A stretch of DNA of 39,252 nucleotides from Marinobacter antarcticus. Its GTDB lineage: Bacteria; Pseudomonadota; Gammaproteobacteria; Pseudomonadales; Oleiphilaceae. Below the pieces are notes generated by a model, which did no database searches, was not told where the DNA came from, and was given only the letters and a program-made list of their open reading frames with translations. The first letter of the stretch is position 1; each line of letters opens with the position of its first letter. The stretch is from NCBI RefSeq assembly GCF_011049865.1, contig NZ_DRGY01000073.1:1-39252 (forward strand), read 5' to 3'. Made by a program: the position numbers and the translations under genes. Shown piece after piece: positions 23,425 through 31,834 of the stretch.

Positions 23425-26037
23425 ATGAATACTAATTACCGCAAACCGCTCCCAGGCACCAATCTGGACTACTTCGACACGCGCCAAGCGGTTGAAGACA
23501 TCCAGCCTGGTGCCTACGAAAAGCTCCCGTACACCTCAAGAATTCTCGCCGAGCAACTGGTTCGCCGCTGCGACCCAAGTGCACTGACGGATTCCCTGAA
23601 ACAGCTTATCGAGCGCAAGCGTGATCTCGATTTCCCCTGGTACCCAGCCCGCGTAGTTTGTCACGACATTCTTGGCCAGACCGCCCTGGTGGATTTGGCA
23701 GGGCTGCGCGACGCCATTGCCGAGAAGGGTGGTGATCCCGCCAAAGTAAACCCGGTGGTCCCCACGCAATTAATCGTGGATCACTCCCTGGCTGTGGAGC
23801 ACGCGGGCTTTGAAGACGACGCCTTCGAGAAGAACCGCGCCATTGAAGACCGCAGAAACGACGACCGCTTCCACTTTATCAACTGGACCAAAACCGCGTT
23901 CAAAAACGTGGATGTGATTCCCCCCGGCAACGGCATCATGCACCAGATTAACCTGGAGAAAATGTCTCCGGTGATTCAGGCGCGAAAAGATGGCGAAGGC
24001 AAGCGAATAGCCTTCCCGGATACCTGCGTTGGCACAGATAGCCACACGCCGATGGTTGACGCCCTGGGCGTCATATCAGTAGGTGTGGGCGGCCTGGAAG
24101 CCGAGAGCGTTATGCTCGGCCGCGCCTCCATGATGCGCCTGCCGGATATCGTAGGTGTTGAGCTCACCAACCGGCTGAACCCCGGTATTACCAGCACGGA
24201 TATGGTGCTGGCCCTGACCGAGTTCCTGCGCAAGGAGCGCGTAGTCGGTGCTTATCTGGAATTCTATGGCGAAGGCGCAGACAGCCTCACCATAGGAGAC
24301 CGCGCCACCATCTCCAACATGACACCGGAGTACGGCGCCACCGCAGCCATGTTCTACATTGATGGCCAAACCATCGATTACCTGAAGCTCACTGGCCGTG
24401 AAGACGAGCAGGTGGCTTTAGTAGAACAGTACGCCAAGCACACCGGCCTGTGGGCAGACGCCCTGAAAACCGCCGAATACGAGCGTGTTCTGAAGTTTGA
24501 TCTTTCCACCGTTGCCCGCACACTGGCCGGCCCCTCCAACCCGCACGCACACTTGCCAACCTCCGAGCTGAAAGAGCGTGGCATCGCAGGCGAGTGGGTG
24601 AAAGAAGAGGGCAAAATGCCCGATGGCGCTGTCATCATCGCCGCCATCACCAGCTGCACCAACACCAGCAACCCGCGCAACATGGTGGCCGCCGGTCTGA
24701 TTGCCCGAAATGCCAACAAACTGGGCCTGACCCGAAAGCCCTGGGTGAAGTCCTCCCTGGCGCCGGGTTCCAAAACCGTCAAAATGTATCTGGAGGATGC
24801 CAAACTATTATCCGAGCTGGAAAATCTCGGCTTTGGCGTCGTGGCGTTCGCGTGCACCACCTGTAACGGCATGAGCGGCGCGCTGGACCCTGTTATCCAG
24901 AATGAGGTCACCGATCGCGATTTGTACGCAACGGCAGTGCTCTCCGGTAACCGTAACTTCGATGGCCGGATTCACCCTTACGCCAAGCAGGCGTTTCTTG
25001 CCTCACCACCTCTGGTAGTGGCCTACGCAATCGCCGGCACCATCCGTTTCGACATCGAAAAAGACGCCTTGGGTTATGACGCAGACGGCAACCCCGTCAC
25101 CCTGAAGGACATCTGGCCAGATGATGCAGAAATCGACGCCATCGTGAAGCAATCGGTGAAGCCGGAGCAGTTCCGCAGCACCTATATCCCCATGTTCGAC
25201 ATCACCCGCGATGCCCAGGCCAACACCAACCCGCTTTACGAGTGGCGGCCAGAAAGCACCTACATCCGCCGGCCACCCTACTGGGAAGGCGGGTTAGTAG
25301 GCGAAAAGATGCTCAAAGGCATGCGCCCGCTGGCCGTACTGCCAGACAACATCACCACGGACCATTTGTCGCCGTCCAACGCCATCATGATGGACAGTGC
25401 CGCCGGTGAGTACCTGCACAAAATGGGTTTACCAGAGGTGGATTTTAACTCCTACGCAACCCATCGTGGCGATCACCTGACCGCCCAACGGGCCACCTTT
25501 GCCAACCCGAAGCTGTTCAACGAAATGGTGTTGGATGAAAACGGCAAAGTGACGCAGGGTTCGCTGGCGCGGATTGAGCCGGAAGGCAAGGTCACTCGCA
25601 TGTGGGAAGCCATTGAAACCTACATGGAGCGCAAGCAGCCGCTGATCATCATTGCCGGCGCTGACTACGGCCAGGGCTCCTCCCGCGACTGGGCAGCCAA
25701 AGGCGTTGCGCTGGCCGGTGTTGAAGCCATCGCCGCAGAAGGCTTTGAGCGGATTCACCGCACCAACCTGGTCGGAATGGGCGTTATGCCTCTGCAGTTT
25801 GAAGAAGGCACCACGCGCAAAACCCTGAAGATTGACGGTACCGAAACCTTCGATGTGGAAGGCACAGCGGCGCCCGGTGCGACGCTTGTTCTGGTTGTTC
25901 ACCGCAAAGACGGAGGCGCCGAGCGAGTGCCGGTTATTTGCAGGCTGGATACGGCAGAGGAATTGTCCGTGTATTCTGCAGGTGGCGTTCTGCAGCGGTT
26001 TGCTGAGGATTTCCTGCAGTCAGAAGGGGCGGTTTAA
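23425..26037 (+). CDS. acnD: Fe/S-dependent 2-methylcitrate dehydratase
   Basis: AcnD is an aconitase-family enzyme that dehydrates 2-methylcitrate to 2-methyl-trans-aconitate and works together with PrpF. I chose ATG 23425 (MNTNYRKPLPG), which gives 870 residues, the AcnD length; the open frame extends into prpC in another frame but is not coding there. The three [4Fe-4S] cysteines are C411 (in ITSCTNTS) and C477/C480 (in FACTTCNG). The C-terminal swivel domain has GADYGQGSSRDWAAKG. It follows prpC by 22 bases. Confidence 0.95.
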   Translation: MNTNYRKPLPGTNLDYFDTRQAVEDIQPGAYEKLPYTSRILAEQLVRRCDPSALTDSLKQLIERKRDLDFPWYPARVVCHDILGQTALVDLAGLRDAIAEKGGDPAKVNPVVPTQLIVDHSLAVEHAGFEDDAFEKNRAIEDRRNDDRFHFINWTKTAFKNVDVIPPGNGIMHQINLEKMSPVIQARKDGEGKRIAFPDTCVGTDSHTPMVDALGVISVGVGGLEAESVMLGRASMMRLPDIVGVELTNRLNPGITSTDMVLALTEFLRKERVVGAYLEFYGEGADSLTIGDRATISNMTPEYGATAAMFYIDGQTIDYLKLTGREDEQVALVEQYAKHTGLWADALKTAEYERVLKFDLSTVARTLAGPSNPHAHLPTSELKERGIAGEWVKEEGKMPDGAVIIAAITSCTNTSNPRNMVAAGLIARNANKLGLTRKPWVKSSLAPGSKTVKMYLEDAKLLSELENLGFGVVAFACTTCNGMSGALDPVIQNEVTDRDLYATAVLSGNRNFDGRIHPYAKQAFLASPPLVVAYAIAGTIRFDIEKDALGYDADGNPVTLKDIWPDDAEIDAIVKQSVKPEQFRSTYIPMFDITRDAQANTNPLYEWRPESTYIRRPPYWEGGLVGEKMLKGMRPLAVLPDNITTDHLSPSNAIMMDSAAGEYLHKMGLPEVDFNSYATHRGDHLTAQRATFANPKLFNEMVLDENGKVTQGSLARIEPEGKVTRMWEAIETYMERKQPLIIIAGADYGQGSSRDWAAKGVALAGVEAIAAEGFERIHRTNLVGMGVMPLQFEEGTTRKTLKIDGTETFDVEGTAAPGATLVLVVHRKDGGAERVPVICRLDTAEELSVYSAGGVLQRFAEDFLQSEGAV

Positions 26038-26038
26038 A

Positions 26039-27214
26039 ATGCCCAAAGCACCGCAAATCAGAATCCCCGCCACCTACATGCGTGGCGGCACCAGCAAAGG
26101 CGTGTTCTTCCGCCTTGCCGACCTCCCGGAAAAGGCCCAAACTCCGGGCCCCGCACGGGACAAACTCCTGCTGCGAGTCGTCGGCAGCCCCGACCCGTAT
26201 CAGAAGCAAACCGATGGCATGGGCGGCGCCACCTCCAGCACCAGCAAAACCGTCATCCTGAGCAAAAGCACTCAGCGTGATCACGATGTGGATTATCTGT
26301 TCGGGCAGGTGAGCATCGATAAACCCTTCGTGGACTGGAGCGGCAACTGCGGCAATCTCACCGCAGCCGTTGGCGCCTTTGCCATCAACAGTGGGTTCGT
26401 CGCAAAAGACCGTATTCCGGAAAACGGCACCGCAATTGTGCGCATCTGGCAGGCCAATATCCGCAAAACCATCATTGCCAACGTGCCGATCACGAACAGT
26501 GAAGTGCAGGAAACCGGCGATTTCGAGCTCGACGGAGTCACGTTTCCCGCCGCCGAAGTGCAAGTGGAATTTATGGACCCGGCGGATGGCGAGCGTTCCA
26601 TGTTTCCCACTGGCAACCTGGTGGATGAGCTGCAGGTACCGGGTGTTGGAACATTAAAGGCCACCATGATAAACGCCGGCATTCCCACCGTGTTCATCAA
26701 CGCGGAGGAAGTCGGCTATAAGGGCACGGAGCTGCAAGACGACATCAATAGCGATCCCAAAGCCCTGGCGATGTTTGAGAGCATTCGGGCTCTCGGGGCC
26801 TTGAAAATGGGCCTTATCCAGAGCATCGAAGAAGCCGCCGCCCGACAACACACGCCAAAAGTTGCTTTCGTAGCGCCACCAGCGGACTACACTTCATCAA
26901 GTGGCAAGAAGATCGGCGCCGGTGATATCGATGTGCTGGTGCGCGCGCTATCAATGGGCAAGCTGCATCACGCCATGATGGGCACAGCGGCCGTGGCGAT
27001 TGCCACCGCAGCGGCCATTCCCGGAACGCTGGTTAACCTGGCTGCCGGCGGCGGTGATCGTACGTCGGTCACGTTCGGCCATCCTTCAGGCACTTTGCAA
27101 GTAGGCGCCGAAGCCAAAGAAGTGAACGGTCAGTGGACGGCCACCAAAGCGATTATGAGCCGCAGCGCTCGCATTCTGATGGAGGGTTGGGTGCGCATAC
27201 CCGATGAGGCCTGA
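26039..27214 (+). CDS. prpF: 2-methyl-trans-aconitate isomerase PrpF
   Basis: PrpF isomerises the trans product of AcnD to 2-methyl-cis-aconitate. The 391-residue protein has the DapF-like double fold, with the family start IPATYMRGGTSKGVFFR (8-24), DGMGGATSSTSKTVIL (about 60-75) and VDWSGNCGNLTAAVGAFA (about 100-117). The ATG at 26039 follows the acnD stop by a single base, with AGAAGGGGCGG in the end of acnD as ribosome site, so the pair is translationally coupled. The longer open frame back to 25832 is acnD sequence out of frame. Confidence 0.94.
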   Translation: MPKAPQIRIPATYMRGGTSKGVFFRLADLPEKAQTPGPARDKLLLRVVGSPDPYQKQTDGMGGATSSTSKTVILSKSTQRDHDVDYLFGQVSIDKPFVDWSGNCGNLTAAVGAFAINSGFVAKDRIPENGTAIVRIWQANIRKTIIANVPITNSEVQETGDFELDGVTFPAAEVQVEFMDPADGERSMFPTGNLVDELQVPGVGTLKATMINAGIPTVFINAEEVGYKGTELQDDINSDPKALAMFESIRALGALKMGLIQSIEEAAARQHTPKVAFVAPPADYTSSSGKKIGAGDIDVLVRALSMGKLHHAMMGTAAVAIATAAAIPGTLVNLAAGGGDRTSVTFGHPSGTLQVGAEAKEVNGQWTATKAIMSRSARILMEGWVRIPDEA

Positions 27215-27278
27215 GGCATAGGCCCCTTCACCTTGGACTTTTTACATTAGATCCCGAACCCCGCAAGGAGGAACGAAA

Positions 27279-28763
27279 ATGTCTGCAACATTCGATCTCA
27301 ACGAGCGGCCTGATTACGACGACGTTCTGCAGCGAATTGCAGACTACGTTCTGACCTATCAGGTGAAGAGTGAAGAAGCCTGGAACACCGCCCGCAACTG
27401 CCTGATGGACACACTTGGCTGTGGCCTGCTGGCATTACGCTTCCCCGAGTGTACAAAACATCTTGGCCCCATCGTGGAAGGTACGGTCGTTCCCCACGGC
27501 GCTCGTGTTCCCGGAACCTCATTTCGATTGGATCCGGTAAAAGCTGCCTGGGATATCGGCTGCATCGTACGCTGGCTGGATTACAACGACACCTGGCTGG
27601 CGGCGGAGTGGGGCCATCCTTCGGATAACCTGGGCGGCATTCTGGCAATTGCCGATCACCTGTCCCAGAAGCGTGTGGCCGAGGGCAAATCACCCATTGC
27701 CATGAAAGCGGTTCTGGAAGCCATGATCATGGCCCACGAAATTCAGGGCATACTGGCGCTGGAAAACTCGTTCAATCGGGTAGGGCTGGATCACGTAGTG
27801 CTGGTGAAAGTCGCCTCCACGGCGGTCACTGCGAAGCTTATGGGCGCTAACCGCGAGCAACTGCTGTCAGCGCTGTCCCACGCCTGGGCAGACGGGCAGT
27901 CCCTGCGGACCTATCGCCACGCGCCGAACGCCGGTTCCCGCAAGTCCTGGGCCGCCGGCGACGCTACGTCACGGGCTGTTCGTCTTGCCGATATTGCCAT
28001 GCGCGGTGAGATGGGCATTCCCGGCGTACTCACAGCACCTCAGTGGGGTTTTTACGACGTGCTGTTCAGCAAGACCAACAAAGATCAGGCATTGAAGCCG
28101 GAAGATGAGCGTCAGTTTTCACTACCGCAGGCATTCGGCTCCTACGTGATGGAAAACATCTTGTTCAAGATTTCCTTCCCTGCGGAGTTTCACGCCCAAA
28201 CCGCCGCTGAGGCAGCTGTAACGCTTCATCCACACGTTAAAGACCGGCTCAGCGAGATCGATCGAATCGTGATAACCACCCACGAATCCGCCATCCGCAT
28301 CATTTCCAAGCAAGGCAAACTGGCAAACGCAGCAGATCGTGACCACTGTTTGCAGTACATGACGGCAGTACCGCTGATTTTCGGGAATCTAACCGCGGAC
28401 CATTACGAAGACAGCTTCCACAATGCGCACCCGCAAATCGATACGCTGCGGGACAAGATGGAAATCATTGAAGACGAGCGCTACACCCGGGAATATCTGG
28501 AGGCAGATAAGCGCTCCATTGCTAACGCCATCCAAGTGTTTTTCAAGGACGGCTCCAGTACAGACAAGGTTGCGGTGGAGTACCCCATCGGCCACCGCCG
28601 GCGCAGAGAAGAGGGCATTCCGTTGCTGGAAGACAAATTCAAGGCAAATCTTGCAACGTGTTTTGTCGGGCAGCGCTGCGAGGAAATCTTCAACCTCTGT
28701 AATAGCCAACAGGAGCTTGAAGCCACGCCGGTTCATGAGTTTGCCGGGCTGTTTGCAGTTTAG
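27279..28763 (+). CDS. prpD: 2-methylcitrate dehydratase PrpD
   Basis: PrpD is the iron-sulfur-independent (MmgE/PrpD family) enzyme for 2-methylcitrate dehydration. The 494-residue protein has the E. coli-like length. Typical segments are [21 protein letters not shown] (about 98-118), the substrate region [12 protein letters not shown] and [18 protein letters not shown] (about 296-313). A strong AAGGAGG lies eight bases before the ATG. A 64-base gap separates it from prpF. Its presence with acnD/prpF gives two routes for the same step; PrpD can also act as a residual aconitase. Confidence 0.95.
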   Translation: MSATFDLNERPDYDDVLQRIADYVLTYQVKSEEAWNTARNCLMDTLGCGLLALRFPECTKHLGPIVEGTVVPHGARVPGTSFRLDPVKAAWDIGCIVRWLDYNDTWLAAEWGHPSDNLGGILAIADHLSQKRVAEGKSPIAMKAVLEAMIMAHEIQGILALENSFNRVGLDHVVLVKVASTAVTAKLMGANREQLLSALSHAWADGQSLRTYRHAPNAGSRKSWAAGDATSRAVRLADIAMRGEMGIPGVLTAPQWGFYDVLFSKTNKDQALKPEDERQFSLPQAFGSYVMENILFKISFPAEFHAQTAAEAAVTLHPHVKDRLSEIDRIVITTHESAIRIISKQGKLANAADRDHCLQYMTAVPLIFGNLTADHYEDSFHNAHPQIDTLRDKMEIIEDERYTREYLEADKRSIANAIQVFFKDGSSTDKVAVEYPIGHRRRREEGIPLLEDKFKANLATCFVGQRCEEIFNLCNSQQELEATPVHEFAGLFAV

Positions 28764-28771
28764 CCAGATGG

Positions 28772-29176
28772 CTATTGACTAACCCAGTTGGCCAGCCGTA
28801 TCCCGGGCACGTTCTCGAATTGTTTTGTGTTATTGGTGACCACCACTAACCCTTGAGATCGGGCGTGCCCAGCGATCATTTCATCGTAAGGACCAATCGG
28901 GCGACCAATTTTTCTCAGCTCAGCTCGCAGCTGCCCGGTATGCACCGCCGCATCATTGTCGTATGGCAAAACCTCAAGCCTGGCTGCGAAACCCTCAACG
29001 TCCCTGAGATTACGACGCACCGCAGCAGACGCCTCAGCTCCGTATATCAACTCCATAAACGTTACGACTGAAATGCACATCTGGCCATCGTGAGCAGTAA
29101 ATGCTTCACGAACCTCGGCAGGCCGATTTTTGATGGTATAAATGGCGATGTTGGTATCGAGCATATACTTCAGCAT
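28772..29176 (-). CDS. vapC: VapC-type PIN-domain ribonuclease toxin
   Basis: A 134-residue PIN-domain toxin, resembling the VapC enzymes that cut initiator tRNA. Acidic active-site residues can be placed: D7 (MLDTN), E42 (FMELIYG) and D98 (GPYDEMIAGHA), followed by the conserved VVTNNTKQF (112-120). The ATG at 29176 overlaps the antitoxin stop codon (TGATG), so the two are translationally coupled; an upstream TTG in the same frame is less likely. The toxin gene converges on prpD, with eight bases between the stops. Confidence 0.92.
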   Translation of the reverse strand: MLKYMLDTNIAIYTIKNRPAEVREAFTAHDGQMCISVVTFMELIYGAEASAAVRRNLRDVEGFAARLEVLPYDNDAAVHTGQLRAELRKIGRPIGPYDEMIAGHARSQGLVVVTNNTKQFENVPGIRLANWVSQ

Positions 29177-29406
29177 CAAAGCGTCTCGCGCTCTTGAGAG
29201 TCCGGCTGTTCGCGATTTGTCATAAAGTCGCCGGAAACCCCTTCGCCGTCAAACCAGCTATCCCACGTCTCGCCAGCAGGCGTTATAATACGGGCGCGGC
29301 CCATGATCACGATGTCCACTTGTTTGACATCATCGGGGTATGCCACCGGCTTTGGAAGCCGTAGCGCCTGGCTTTTGTTGCTTTTGAAAATGCTTGCACG
29401 TTCCAT
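29176..29406 (-). CDS. vapB: VapB-type antitoxin
   Basis: A 76-residue antitoxin with an N-terminal AbrB/MazE-like DNA-binding fold: SIFKSNKSQALRLPKPVAYP (5-24) is the typical VapB opening. The C-terminal half (about 45-76: TWDSWFDGEGVSGDFM...) is the flexible part that binds the toxin. It precedes and overlaps vapC by the stop/start TGATG. GAGGCAGG lies before the ATG at 29406. It presumably represses its own promoter. Confidence 0.9.
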   Translation of the reverse strand: MERASIFKSNKSQALRLPKPVAYPDDVKQVDIVIMGRARIITPAGETWDSWFDGEGVSGDFMTNREQPDSQERETL

Positions 29407-29437
29407 TTATTGCCTGCCTCACGGTCTACATTTCAAC

Positions 29438-29461
29438 AGTATATCCCAAAGGTATATCCCA
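29438..29461 (-). promoter_or_regulatory. vapBC promoter with direct repeats
   Basis: GTATATCCCA occurs twice in the plus strand (29439-29448 and 29452-29461, period 13). On the minus strand the first copy contributes TATACT (29438-29443), a good -10 element 32 bases before vapB. The -35 region is poor. The repeat pair is a likely site for VapB binding. Confidence 0.45.
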
Positions 29462-29521
29462 GCTTAAGTAGTGAGCAGGGAAACGTCAATGGGGCACCCT
29501 TCAAATCTAGGCCCATAGATC

Positions 29522-29551
29522 AAAAATCCCGGGGCTTGCCCGGGATTTTTT
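29522..29551. terminator. bidirectional rho-independent terminator
   Basis: ATCCCGGG (29526-29533) pairs perfectly with CCCGGGAT (29539-29546) around GCTTG, flanked by AAAA/TTTT on both sides with a T-run to 29551 on the plus strand and a T-run of five on the minus strand. It ends the minus-strand ATPase unit at 29570 and shields the vapBC promoter from it. Confidence 0.85.
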
Positions 29552-29569
29552 GTTTAGCGGTAAACGTTT

Positions 29570-30622
29570 CTACTTTCGACCAGGCGACAACGGCTTCACA
29601 TTATCAGCCTTGCCAATACCCTCTCGCGTGTTGGGGCGCTCCTCGGGGACAATGCCGGCTAACCGGTTGTCAATTCGCTCCAGAGCTTCGGCCATGCGTA
29701 CCAGAGCGCTAGTCATACCTACCATCTCGCGCGTCATGTCATTTTCGGATTGCCCATTTCGCTCCGAAATGGAATGTTCCCGCTTATTGAGTAACGGCGG
29801 TTTGGGCGTATCCTCGGAAAATTCCTCCCCCAACAAGTCCCGGCGAATAGATTTCAGATCGTGCGGGTCGATAAACGGGCGGTCTTCAGAGTAGGCGCAC
29901 ATCATCATGCCGTCGCACAGCTTGTTAATCAGCCGGGGTATACCTTTGCTCAGCCTGTGGATCTCACGAACGGTACCGGCGTCAAACAGCTTGTTCGCAC
30001 CGTGGCCAGACACCAGAAGCCGGTAGTCAATGTATTCGGATGTTTCTGCAAGCGTCAGCCCTTCCAGGTGGAAGAACAGCTTCACCCGCTGCGCAAGCTG
30101 GGGAATATCCAGCACTGCCTGTTTCAGTTCCGGTTGGCCCAGCAAAATAACCCGCATGGCAGGTCCGCCCACGCTTTCCATGCCTGCCAGCATCCGAACG
30201 TCTTCAAGATTCTCACGTGTGAGGTTTTGCGCTTCGTCTATGGTCAGCACAACCGGGTTGCCGGCCGCTGCCATGCTCTCCAGGTAATCGGTAATCTGGA
30301 ACAGCATCGCAACCTTGCTGTTATCCACTACCTTCATCCCGGCTTTGCGAAGAATCAGGCCGAACAGGTCTCGTGATTCCAGGTTGGTGTAGGAAATGTT
30401 GAGCAGTTTCAGATTGCCGTCAAGATTACGGACCGTCTTCTTCAGCAAAGTGGTCTTGCCAGAGCCGATCTCACCGCTGATAACCACAAAGCCTTCTGAG
30501 CTCCAGATAGCCGAAGACATGTACACGTAAGCTCGGGAGTGTTGCTGGCTCATGTAAATAAAATCGTCTTCCGGCGTAATGCGGAAGGGGTGTCTGTGCA
30601 GACCGAAAAATTCCAGATACAT
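29570..30622 (-). CDS. XrtA-associated ExeA-like AAA ATPase
   Basis: A 350-residue ATPase of the ExeA/GspA-like type known from exosortase-linked exopolysaccharide loci (the TIGR03015 family). It opens MYLEFFGLHRHPFRITPEDDF, the usual start of this group. Walker A is GEIGSGKTT (50-58), Walker B VVLTIDE (124-130), and the sensor/arginine part lies near GQPELKQ (about 162-168). The C-terminal 80 residues are polar and probably disordered (PPLLNKREHS...). It is the second gene of a minus-strand pair, 20 bases after the deacetylase. Its role is not established; control or assembly of polysaccharide export is suggested by context. Confidence 0.88.
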   Translation of the reverse strand: MYLEFFGLHRHPFRITPEDDFIYMSQQHSRAYVYMSSAIWSSEGFVVISGEIGSGKTTLLKKTVRNLDGNLKLLNISYTNLESRDLFGLILRKAGMKVVDNSKVAMLFQITDYLESMAAAGNPVVLTIDEAQNLTRENLEDVRMLAGMESVGGPAMRVILLGQPELKQAVLDIPQLAQRVKLFFHLEGLTLAETSEYIDYRLLVSGHGANKLFDAGTVREIHRLSKGIPRLINKLCDGMMMCAYSEDRPFIDPHDLKSIRRDLLGEEFSEDTPKPPLLNKREHSISERNGQSENDMTREMVGMTSALVRMAEALERIDNRLAGIVPEERPNTREGIGKADNVKPLSPGRK

Positions 30623-30642
30623 ACTCAGTTCCTGTCTCTGAC

Positions 30643-31551
30643 TCAGGCTAGGCGGATCAACTGATCGCTGCGCAGAAGAATTTTGTCTGGTTCATAGGCG
30701 TTGTAGCTCTCGCTCACAGTGCCAAACCGGAAATCTCCGAGCAGTCGCTCAAGGCGATCGTGGCACTTGTCCAGATTAGTATAATGCCGAAAGCGTGAGA
30801 ACCAGCTTGCGTTATTGTAACGTGGCTGATCAGGATCTATTTCCCAGGGATGCAGATAGAACATTTGGGGCCGCTCACCAAAACCTGAGGCATTACGGAA
30901 CAGATAGCGGAACACCGGATAAGGGAACTGACGAAAATAACCGCCGCCGGCCGCCGGTATGGAAAGCCCCATTATATGAGCGGTCGTCAAAGGGAATTCC
31001 TGAATAATCGCACCGCTGGCGGTTTCAATGGAGTAGGGCGCAGAGGGCGAGCCAGGTATGCCGTAGCGATCATGTCGTACCGGGAAAATACTCGAATCCC
31101 AGGTAAAACCGGCTTTGCTCAGAATATCCAGTGCCCAAAGGGAATCCCGGGTAATGGAGTAACTGGCAGCGCGATAACCTTCGATAGCTTTGCCGGTGAT
31201 GTCTTCGAGCAGGGCCTTGGAGCGCAGGGTTTCTTCCCTGAACACGTCTTGAGTCTGGGTGTAAATCAGCTGATGGCTGTACCCGTGGGAGGCAATCTCA
31301 TGGCCGTGGTCCGACAGTTTACGGATTAATGCCGGAAACCGCTCGGCCACCCATCCAAGCACAAAAAATGTCGCTTTCACCTGATGCTTGTCAAACAGCG
31401 CTAAAAGACGTTCAGTGTTCTGCTCGACACGGGAAGGCAACGAGCTCCATTGTTCCGGCCTTATAACATCGGCAAGCGCAGCAACATGAAAGTAATCTTC
31501 AACGTCTATGCTCATAGCGTGCAAGGGTGGGGCTTTTTCCGGTCCGGGCAT
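30643..31551 (-). CDS. XrtA-associated polysaccharide deacetylase
   Basis: A 302-residue NodB-homology deacetylase of the exopolysaccharide-locus type (TIGR03006, with DUF3473 C-terminus). Motif 1 is SIDVEDYFHV (14-23; metal-binding D16/E18-D19 region), motif 2 HEIASHGYSHQ (84-94, with H89 and H93), and motif 3 region GYRAASYSIT (about 125-134). The C-terminal part has GGGYFRQFPY and FYLHPWEID, typical of this subgroup. It has no signal peptide, so it acts in the cytoplasm or is peripheral. AAAGGAG lies five bases before ATG 31551. It would remove acetyl groups from the exopolysaccharide or its precursor. Confidence 0.9.
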   Translation of the reverse strand: MPGPEKAPPLHAMSIDVEDYFHVAALADVIRPEQWSSLPSRVEQNTERLLALFDKHQVKATFFVLGWVAERFPALIRKLSDHGHEIASHGYSHQLIYTQTQDVFREETLRSKALLEDITGKAIEGYRAASYSITRDSLWALDILSKAGFTWDSSIFPVRHDRYGIPGSPSAPYSIETASGAIIQEFPLTTAHIMGLSIPAAGGGYFRQFPYPVFRYLFRNASGFGERPQMFYLHPWEIDPDQPRYNNASWFSRFRHYTNLDKCHDRLERLLGDFRFGTVSESYNAYEPDKILLRSDQLIRLA

Positions 31552-31834
31552 GGGTTCTCCTTTCCAATCACACCAACGGCTGATTTTCGCCTACTGACGG
31601 TGCAAATACAATTCATGTTGCCGGCATTTAACGGTGATTATGAAAAACAATGTCAAACTATCTTGTCAAAAGATACAATGAGTTGTGATTACACGTTAGC
31701 CAGCGCAAACTGTGTGAATGTCCGAAAAAATAACCGGCGCTACGCGGCCCCACATTGTCAGTTGAGCGTTATCCGCCGGAAAATTTGATGTTGGTCTGCG
31801 TCACAATGCCGTGCAGACAACAAGGAAGTTAGAC
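31552..31834. promoter_or_regulatory. divergent promoter region of the exopolysaccharide locus
   Basis: This 283-base gap separates the deacetylase (minus) and the sugar transferase (plus). The only ordered signal seen is TGTCAAA at 31651-31657 and again at 31664-31670 (period 13), with a TACAAT (31674-31679) 17 bases after the first copy, which could serve as -10 of a plus-strand promoter. I looked for a GG-N10-GC sigma-54 promoter and found none. Confidence 0.35.

Noticed and set aside
29410..29712. 100-residue frame on the plus strand
   Set aside because: It crosses the bidirectional terminator and the end of the ATPase gene and does not look coding.
31552..31834. sigma-54 promoter for the exopolysaccharide locus
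   Set aside because: No GG-N10-GC pair in a fitting context was found on either strand.
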